Positions 57,620-64,000 of a DNA stretch of 64,000 nt are shown here, one piece after another. Source of the DNA: Rhabditophanes sp. KR3021 (Eukaryota > Nematoda > Chromadorea > Rhabditida > Alloionematidae); assembly GCA_963281155.1 (NCBI GenBank), contig CAUJLY010000002.1, forward strand, positions 2,232,001-2,296,000. The letters are read 5' to 3'. A program made the position numbers and the translations under genes. The notes under the pieces are model-generated. The model was not told the DNA's origin. It worked only from the letters and a program-made list of their open reading frames with translations, and did no database searches. Position 1 is the stretch's first letter, and each line of letters starts with the position of its first letter.

Positions 57620-59528
57620 TTAATTTGTTCGCTTTTTTGATTTAAATGTTTCATAGTCAACCTCCTCATAATAGTCATCAGGAATATGATCAGACCTTTT
57701 GCAGAATCCACAATATCTTCTGCAATCGTCTTTCATTAAATGAACATAATTTGGATCTCGGCAATATCGTTTGAAAAGATAGCAATATTTTGCTGTAAAG
57801 TTTTTATAAATGGATTTTTACAATAAGACGAAAAATTAGCTTTTAAGTTGGCATTTTTGTTATTAACTTTGTATTTAGCTGAATTCTAGTTACTTATATG
57901 ACACTATATTTAGTATCAAATTTGAATGTTAGCTCAGGTCATTTACATGATATTAAGATCGAATGTAATCTATATTAACCATTATTATTTTTAGTGGTAT
58001 AAGATCGCCTCAATTGGTGTTTTATTATTCCAAAATGGCAGAAGAGAAAAGAAGCGGGCTGGTTAAAAGAAAGAAGTTCTTGTTTCAGTGAAGGGTGTTA
58101 ACAGCCTGTTGCAAGATTGTCAATTAGTGTCAGAATTGGAGTTGTGGGGTCAAAAAAAGTCGCACTGATAGCAAAAGTCTTCCTTTTGGGAAAAGTAATA
58201 AGGCTCTAGATTCGAGTAAGTATAAATTTAAATTATTCATCTTTTTTACTTTAGAAAAGTAGTAGAAGTAGACGATAACTGTCAAATAATCAAGGTGATT
58301 GGAAGTATTAGAAAGGAGGACAGATGGACAGGATCTTAACAAAAATGGGTATAAGAACGTCTGCTCCCGCTTCTTTCTAATGATGTCACTGAAACTATGG
58401 AAATTGACATTGTAGGTTACTATAAAATATCATTATAATTTAACCTTTTCAGGTTGCTACAATTAAGAGACCGAAGAAAATACTGAATATGAGGAAGGAA
58501 GATTTCATTCCAAGTCAGCCCGTAAAACTTCTACAAGTGACTAGAGTTACCCATTGCAGTCTGAAGAATCAATCTTGGAGGTTGAGAGATTATGTATTGC
58601 TGTCAAGGCCCATCCTAAAGCTAGCCAACCTTTTTCAGATAATCAATTATTAGATGTTATGTTCAACGATGTGTTTGTCTCACTTATCAAAGAAGTTTAT
58701 GTAGCTCCAACATATTCGACCGCTCAAAACAGAACAGATTTATTGGAAATGCTTAAAAATTTCATACCGGCTTCTGGATTGAAGCATAACGAATGTACAT
58801 TGTTTCTATTGGACATTTATTAATAGATATGAATACAGCTTCGCGGATTTTAAGCTATATTAGAAAATGCATTATGGAATTTTATGAATAACCTTTGCTA
58901 CACTTTAAATGAAAAGGATAGCTTTAAAAATGCGTTTCTTAGGATTTTGATGTTGGTCATGTGCAAGATGACTGCAATACTTTTACCCTTTAATGATGGC
59001 AGCGAGAAAGCTATGGCAAAAAGGATGAGAGCCACAGATGTTCCTTCAACTCTTCTCTTAAATGGGATTTCGTTTTCGACAAGAAGGAGAGATTCTGAAC
59101 AAAGTTTCTCTTACAGCAAAGGAGTTAATTGTTGTCAAGAAAGATTGCAAAAAATGTGGAGTTCGTTCTGATCGATGCACTTTGCGGTCAACTCATCAAC
59201 AGCGATTCTGGAAAACTATCTCTTAATTTCGTATCAGATATGAACTCCCCTCGGAAGTTGCTCAACTTATTCTTAATGCCTTCTCAGAATGTGGATATAA
59301 CGAGCAAATTATGAAATATTAATACGTCTTTTTCAAATACTCTACTTCATTTTTTAATAATAAACTTCTTAATTTTGTTCAGTAAGTTACCCTAAAATAC
59401 AAAAATTAGTTAAGATCAATCAAAGTCATAAAAATTACATAATCACGGCATTCAGTTTCTTTAGAATCAAATGATTCACCATTAATGACGCTTAAAAATA
59501 ATATGCAAAGAACAAAATAATAAAACAT
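57620..59528 (-). CDS. small secreted ShK-domain (ShKT) protein
   Basis: Exons on the minus strand: 59528-59439, a 1-nt exon at 59392, and 57792-57620, totalling 264 nt and 87 aa. The signal peptide MFYYFVLCILFLSVING is followed by one ShKT domain, with six Cys in the canonical spacing: ECRDYAKYCYLFKRYC, then RDPNYVHLMKDDC, RRYC, GFC. The tail is acidic then basic (PDDYYEEVDYETFKSKKRTN). Joining exons 1 and 3 directly shifts the frame and loses all later cysteines; adding the single G between TTTTAG and GTAAC restores it. ShKT domains are common in nematode secreted proteins, often as ion-channel or protein-binding modules. No toxicity can be inferred. The 1599-nt intron holds antisense element A10. 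Confidence 0.75.
58035..59322 (+). mobile_element. antisense intronic zinc-finger element A10
   Basis: Lies in the large intron of the ShK gene, antisense. It begins at an ATG (58035; MAEEKRSGLVKRKKF) and contains two canonical introns on its own strand (GTAAGTATAAATT...TTTACTTTAG, 43-nt scale, near 58217-58254; and GTAGGTTAC...ACCTTTTCAG near 58411-58454). Blocks include SILEVERLCIAVKAHPKAS, QLLDVMFNDVFVSLIKEVYV, KKCGVRSDRCTLRSTHQQ and the C-terminus EVAQLILNAFSECGYNEQIM with a stop at 59322, 70 nt from the boundary G|GTAAC. Confidence 0.6.
59392..59392 (-). other. proposed single-nucleotide exon of the ShK gene
   Basis: The host strand reads GATTAT|GTAATT, 46 nt, then GTATTTTAG|G|GTAACTTAC. 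Adding this one G makes codon GCA at the junction (D-Y-A-K-Y-C) and keeps the six-Cys ShK pattern. No nearby alternative donor gives the same phase. Confidence 0.6.
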
Positions 59529-60100
59529 TTTATGGATCATTTTCTACATTATGAATCCCTTATAAACAGGTTCTGAGCAAATATTTAATGTTGACTTTGA
59601 CACCTATTTTTAAATTATAAGATGCGCAACAGCTGAATAAATAAATAACAGAAACTCAACGCAATATGATTTTTATATGCACAAATATTCGCCACAAAAT
59701 AACAATTTAAAGATGATTGTAAAATAATTAAGTCCGGATAAGCTTAATTTGTTGATCAGGACAAAAAACTACAACCATTTTTCTTTTAAATTATGATCAG
59801 TATGTATTCTAAATATTTATAAACATCGTTTGTTGTTAAATGGATATTTTAGGTACTGGGTTTAACTTAATATTATAGAATGTGTCATAATAATTTAAAT
59901 AAAACAAAATTCCAACTAGTTTCCATTATAATACTCTCTTACATGAACAATATGATAATTTGACGAGGAGATCATGCTCAAAAAGATATTATAAATGCAA
60001 TTTATATCATTTGTGTTTTTAAACTGTCTCTTTTGCCCAATGGACGAATGGGTCTTTGTTCCAGGGTAAATGTGTCCCTATCTACATGTAACTAGAAAAA

Positions 60101-60718
60101 TGACAACATCTATGAAGATAAAGAAACGTATACACAAAATCGAATACCTTAGAAAGATATACTTATGCGTGTCATGTGTATTATTTTGGTGTAAATGGAC
60201 ACTCTCACTTTGATACGTTCAATATCATGATCTCCTTGATAAATTATGAAACATTTAGAGTTCGAATCAAAGCTCGACGTTTAAGTGCCTCTCATTCAGT
60301 CTCCAAAGTGTACCATCTTCATGGTAAACCAGTAAAAGTGATGAATGTGTTTCAATTTTCGCTTCATGTATTTTAGCTTGGGAATGGCCGTAATCTTATA
60401 GAAAACTAGTACGAATGTCATCAAAATTGCCAAATCTGATTCTCCATTAAGTTATTATCTAAGATCAAAAATGGAGAAGCGGTGCTTGTACTCCCGAATT
60501 CAAGCTTATTACGGTGATCCAATTGCTCATAAGGATTCCATAAAGACTTTTGTTTATTTCAAATGATTTATGCACTCAATGCTGGCCGTTTTGATTCATA
60601 TAGCAACGATTTGTATAAGGAAGATGTAAATTTGCTGGAAGACACTATTGAAAAGTCTTTACTTTCTTTAGTTGAAAACCACGTCAGAAGCTTATACAAA
60701 AGTAACACAACCTAAAAT
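60101..60718 (+). pseudogene. decayed coding sequence, unrecognised
   Basis: Plus-strand coding-like blocks in different frames: TFNIMISLINYETFRVRIKA, VSKVYHLHGKPVKVMNVFQF, KRCLYSRIQAYYGDP, and GRFDSYSNDLYKEDVNLLED running to IEKSLLSLVENHVRSLYKSN and a stop. It does not align by eye to element families A or B. Its frame breaks suggest a dead gene. Confidence 0.35.
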
Positions 60719-61089
60719 AAAAGCCAGACATTTTAAATGACTCTAAATGATTATTTCTTTATCTTTTTTCAAATATTTTCCCAGTTCTATTGCAAAATGG
60801 ACAACATTATTTGTATCCTCTAAATGTCTTTTCCGTATGTTTTTAATAAATACTTATCATTACAATTTTGATTGGGCAGTAATATAATAACAATATTGAC
60901 ATCGTTAATCGGCATGAAGACTGGATTGTGCGTTATAATTCTTAAGATTCCAAATAATAAATTACCAAAAAATGCATATTAATTATGATCTTTTTATTTT
61001 TAATTGCATATTCCTAACAATATTTTCAGTATTTTGATTTTTTTGCTTAGTATCAATTTGTCATTTAATGATAGGTCAATTTAATTTAT

Positions 61090-61232
61090 AGACTGTACAT
61101 TAGCTTGCGAGGAAAGATGGTTTATTCGAAAACTCGCAAGCAAGTAGTTAATGGTTCGAAACCTGCGCGTCGTCTGTTTGTTTAAACTTAGACTGCTGCG
61201 GTCCAATACATTGATTACAAAGCATAATTTTT
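61090..61232 (+). ncRNA. possible Pol III transcript or tRNA-derived relic
   Basis: GGTTCGAAACC at 61153-61163 matches the Pol III B-box consensus GGTTCRANNCC. TAGCTTGCGAGG at 61101 weakly resembles an A-box. A 9-bp perfect stem, GCTTGCGAG (61103) with CTCGCAAGC (61133), has a 21-nt loop. A T run lies near 61228. It does not fold as a standard cloverleaf, since the T-stem has only two pairs. Confidence 0.3.
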
Positions 61233-61705
61233 GTGACTTTTTAAATAATTGTTAATAGAAACAACGCGAATAAAAGAGAAATATATATTATTCATATATT
61301 TTCAGTTTAATGTTTGGAGACAGCTTGCATTATTTAAGTTAAAATTCTAAAAGTGTTCCCTTGCTTGTATTAAAATAGAAGGTAAAGAATGGATATGAAT
61401 TTAACTTTGGAGCGAATCAAAAATGTCGTAGTGTGAAGTAAATATTATCTTGATTTGTTTTATAAAAACATAAGCTGGCAATAAGATTTGGATCTGTAAC
61501 AAAGTTACGAACAAATCAAATATATGTAAATATAGAATACTTCTTCATTTCTTGTCACCTTTCAAATATGATTATTTGCGCTAACTTCGTAGTTGGAAAC
61601 TTTTTACCTTTTATTCTTGCACTCCCTGTTTTTGAACAAATAAATGGATGTATTTAAGGAATTGGATTGCAAGCATTTAGTATCAGAGTTACATTTAATT
61701 CCAAC

Positions 61706-61945
61706 ATGAACTTTAAAACAATTGCTGCTCTTATTGGTTTCTTGATTGCTTCAGCATCAGCTCAATATTACTCTCCTTATGCTGGTTACCTTGGAGCTGG
61801 TTACGCAGGATATTATCCAGGAGTTTATTCCGGTTATTACTCAGGGGCGTATGCTTCTCCTTATTTCGGATATGGGAGTAATCAAGCCCAAAATAAAGTT
61901 GGAAATGAACCATCAAATGTTAAACTAACTAATAACAATGCCTAA
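61706..61945 (+). CDS. Gly/Tyr-rich small secreted peptide
   Basis: 79 aa. Signal peptide MNFKTIAALIGFLIASASA is followed by a low-complexity mature part built from YAGY, GYYPGVYSGYYSGAY and YFGYGSN units and a polar tail NEPSNVKLTNNNA. It resembles the GY-rich secreted peptides of nematodes (cuticle-associated or antimicrobial-type). No introns. A TATTTAAG about 57 nt upstream may be the core promoter. The ORF extends upstream through weak in-frame codons, but this ATG gives a clean signal peptide. Confidence 0.75.
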   Translation: MNFKTIAALIGFLIASASAQYYSPYAGYLGAGYAGYYPGVYSGYYSGAYASPYFGYGSNQAQNKVGNEPSNVKLTNNNA

Positions 61946-62386
61946 TTTTTTTAATGCACAAAATTTGTATAAATATGCAGAATAAATGATTGAACTGATA
62001 ATTAGACCTTTCCCATTCAAAGTATCTTCATTCGCAATATCCGTGCTTTTCTTTTTCTCGTTAGACACCTCGGCATTCTTGTTTTTGTCATTCTTGCTTT
62101 TGTTTGAGATTGATGATTCTTTCACGGGAACTAGCTTTATTTATTTTTAATAATCACGGCATTAAAGAATTTTGTATTAATACTTTTAAAATTGATTAGA
62201 GGTATTAGACATCTTTTAAAAAGCAGCATACTTATAGTATAGGACATAATGAAAGAAAGATTAGAAATGTCAACAAATTTATTTATGATTAAAGTAATAT
62301 AACGAATTACCGAATAAATATATAACAGTAACAGGATAAGGATCAGATAAAAATGTGAATTGAAACAGAATAATCCAATTATTAAT
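61946..62386. other. intergenic, with a short lysine-rich minus frame
   Basis: A minus-strand frame at about 61995-62125 reads KESSISNKSKNDKNKNAEVS and so on, lysine- and serine-rich and coding-like, but without a clear start or splice partner. It may be an exon remnant. An AATAAA on the minus strand overlaps the eIF3a stop region (about 62384-62392). Confidence 0.35.
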
Positions 62387-64000
62387 TTATTTTTTGACAG
62401 CGTTTTTTGGAATATTCCAGCCATCAGATTGGTTTGAGGAATCTGCTGGTGCGCTGGTTTTGGTAGATCTCCATGTTTCAGAACTGTCTGCTCCACTCAT
62501 GTTTGAAGGTGCCGTAGAGCGTTGTGGGGGTCCTCTTTGATCTCTATTGTCACGGTGATCCCTATGGTCTCTATTATCACGTTGTTCTCTTTGTCCTCCA
62601 TGCTGGTTCGATCTCATTTGGCCATCACGTTGTGTTCTCTGAGTTCCATAAACGTTTGATCTTGAACCATCGCCTTGATTTTTTGAAAAATCATTTGATC
62701 TAGGTGGATTGTCTTCTCTTGGTCGTTGATTACCGAAAGGACTTGGCTTAGCTGGTCCGTCTTCTCTTGGTTTTTGATTGCCGAAAGGACTTGGCTTAGC
62801 TGGTCCGTCTTCTCTTGGTTTTTGATTACCGAAAGGACTTGGCTTAGCTGGTCCGTCTTCTCTTGGTTTCTGATTACCGAAAGGACTTGGCTTAGCTGGT
62901 CCATCTTCTCTTGGTTTTTGATTGCCGAAAGGACTTGGCTTAGTTGGTCCATCTTCTCTTGGCTTAGAAACGGCTCCACTTCTTCTTTCAATTACAGCAG
63001 AAGGTTTTTTGTCCACTGAAATAGATGTTTGAGCGGGAGCATCCTTCTTTCTCCAACTATCAGCATTATCAGCTTCAGATTGCGGAGCTTCTCTCTGAGG
63101 AGGAAGCAATTGGGAATTAATTTGAATGGGATTTCCTCTTTTCCATGTCTTGGAGTCTCCCTCGCCACCATCTGCTCTAATTGGATTGTTCTCCTTTCTG
63201 TAGCTATCGGTATCTGAATCTCTCTTGAACGAAGAAGCTTGGTGAGGTGTTGGGTAAGAAGTTTGCACTGCTGGACCACCTTTGTTTCTCCAACTGGAAA
63301 CGTTGTCAGCTTCTGATGGAGGAGCTTCTTTCTTGCCAAATGGAGCAGCCCTGGTACGACGTTCATCTTCGAGAATTCTTCTGTCTTCCTCAACCTTTCT
63401 TCTAGCTTCATCTTCCATCCTTTCTTGCTCAAGTCTTTTACGTTCAGCAACTCTCTTTTGATATCTTTCATTGGTGATTTTCTTCTTCAAAGCCTCGAAT
63501 TCTTTCTCCCATTTAGCAATATCGTTAACAAATTCATCCTTGTGACTTTCTTTAACTTTACTGCAATATTCATTAAGATCTTCGGCAGCATTAGAAAACA
63601 ATTCATATGCTTTCACTTCCTTTTCGTGATCAGCGATTTCCTTAGCGATTCTCTTCTTTTCAACTTCATCGAATAAGGCAGCTCCTTCAACATCGAATTG
63701 TCTCGACATGGTATTCAAGAAAGGAACCTCGAGTTGATGAGTAGCTCTGATAAGATGGTCGAATCTCTTTTCTTGGTTCTTCTGCTTCAATTGGACAGAT
63801 CTGGCTTCGTTTTGGGCCCTCAGTGTGTGTTCATTTATCACATCTTGTGGATCCAAATTAGCAAAAGCCTCTTCACCCTTTTCCTTGATGATTTGTTGGT
63901 ACATGGGCTGGGATTTAATTTGATTAAGTTTTTCAACTCTAATCTTTTCTAAAATCTCCTTTTCCATAAGTTCCTTACGTTTGGCAGCACTCTCCAAGTT
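62387..64000 (-). CDS. eif-3.A: eukaryotic translation initiation factor 3 subunit A, C-terminal part (5' end outside window)
   Basis: Open frame of at least 537 codons entering from the right edge. The N-terminal part seen here is the charged helical region of eIF3a (ESAAKRKELMEKEILEKIRV; LKQKNQEKRFDHLIRATHQL; then RYQKRVAERKRLEQERMEDE). The tail has repeated Trp/Arg motifs (DNVSSWRNKGG, DSKTWKRGNP, DNADSWRKKDAP, DSSETWRSTK), as in animal eIF3a C-termini, and a tandem array of KPREDGPAKPSPFGNQ. eIF3a scaffolds the eIF3 complex and 43S pre-initiation complex. The PCI domain must lie beyond the window. Stop at 62387. Confidence 0.9.
   Translation of the reverse strand, partial: NLESAAKRKELMEKEILEKIRVEKLNQIKSQPMYQQIIKEKGEEAFANLDPQDVINEHTLRAQNEARSVQLKQKNQEKRFDHLIRATHQLEVPFLNTMSRQFDVEGAALFDEVEKKRIAKEIADHEKEVKAYELFSNAAEDLNEYCSKVKESHKDEFVNDIAKWEKEFEALKKKITNERYQKRVAERKRLEQERMEDEARRKVEEDRRILEDERRTRAAPFGKKEAPPSEADNVSSWRNKGGPAVQTSYPTPHQASSFKRDSDTDSYRKENNPIRADGGEGDSKTWKRGNPIQINSQLLPPQREAPQSEADNADSWRKKDAPAQTSISVDKKPSAVIERRSGAVSKPREDGPTKPSPFGNQKPREDGPAKPSPFGNQKPREDGPAKPSPFGNQKPREDGPAKPSPFGNQKPREDGPAKPSPFGNQRPREDNPPRSNDFSKNQGDGSRSNVYGTQRTQRDGQMRSNQHGGQREQRDNRDHRDHRDNRDQRGPPQRSTAPSNMSGADSSETWRSTKTSAPADSSNQSDGWNIPKNAVKK
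62722..62961 (-). repeat. 48-bp coding tandem repeat (5 units) in eIF3a
   Basis: Five nearly identical 48-bp units, each encoding KPREDGPAKPSPFGNQ (one unit has T for A), followed by a diverged sixth (RPREDNPPRSNDFSKNQ). Units differ at only a few bases, which suggests recent expansion. Confidence 0.95.

Larger units (their letters stand above)
59529..61705. other. intergenic with decayed gene and Pol III-like hairpin
   Basis: AT-rich. Two items stand out: broken coding stretches at 60101-60718 and a GC-richer hairpin with a B-box at 61090-61232, both listed separately. The remainder shows no gene. Confidence 0.55.

Noticed and set aside
12785..59322. Treating family A elements as functional nested genes
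   Set aside because: Every copy has frameshifts or stops. Their shared position and orientation are better explained as intron-forming elements. Expression of the best copies (A5, A9) cannot be excluded.
61090..61232. A true tRNA gene at the B-box
   Set aside because: The T-stem pairs at only two positions and no acceptor stem or anticodon arm fits, so only a Pol III-like relic is claim-worthy.
62726..63952. Plus-strand ORFs over eIF3a, including a repetitive one
   Set aside because: The repeat is explained by the eIF3a 48-bp coding repeat on the minus strand.

Overview
This is a window of an AT-rich animal nuclear genome, most likely a nematode. Genes have many GT-AG introns, most only 37-50 nt long. 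Several genes have a TTTTAG/TTTTCAG acceptor 11-43 nt before the ATG, as expected for spliced-leader trans-splicing. The gene set is worm-like: a small tyrosine phosphatase, a DEX-1/nidogen-like receptor, a Kunitz plus cysteine-repeat secreted protein and an ShK peptide. Conserved metazoan genes (GRK2, SPT5, transketolase, eIF3a) anchor the models. The species cannot be fixed from sequence alone.

Layout: PTP (-, 1.0-2.1 kb); intronless Wee1/Myt1-like kinase (+, 4.6-5.7); small HMG-box protein (+, 6.8-7.1); a gene-poor stretch to 11.9; dex-1-like receptor, 9 exons (+, 11.9-19.5); a lone 5S rRNA gene (-, 20.7) and a decayed gene (-, 21.3-21.7); transketolase (-, 22.0-26.4); a 17-exon Kunitz/EB/cysteine-repeat protein of 1599 aa (+, 28.7-36.7); GRK2 (+, 39.0-44.3); SPT5 (-, 46.2-49.4); a p140Cap/SKT-like AIP3-domain protein (-, 51.0-55.9); a trypsin-like protease (+, 56.7-57.6); an ShK-domain secreted peptide (-, 57.6-59.5); a decayed gene and a Pol III-like hairpin; a Gly/Tyr-rich secreted peptide (+, 61.7); and the 3' half of eIF3a (-, 62.4 to the window end). 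Joining the exons gives uninterrupted frames for every multi-exon gene except one junction in the p140Cap-like gene.

The notable system is in the introns. I could place 12 introns longer than 400 nt, in six genes. Each holds exactly one degenerate, intron-bearing, protein-coding element, always antisense to its host. Ten belong to one zinc-finger family (A) and two to another (B). None of the other introns holds one. In all ten family A copies the element's 3' end lies about 5-105 nt from the host donor. Flanking direct repeats survive at several copies; the best is 18 bp with one mismatch, in the Kunitz gene. This looks like introner-type intron gain by an undescribed element. Four of these introns also show a 41-46-nt mini-intron ending AG|GT or AG|G|GT next to the element. 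In the transketolase and ShK genes, a single-nucleotide exon is the simplest way to keep the frame and the conserved residues.
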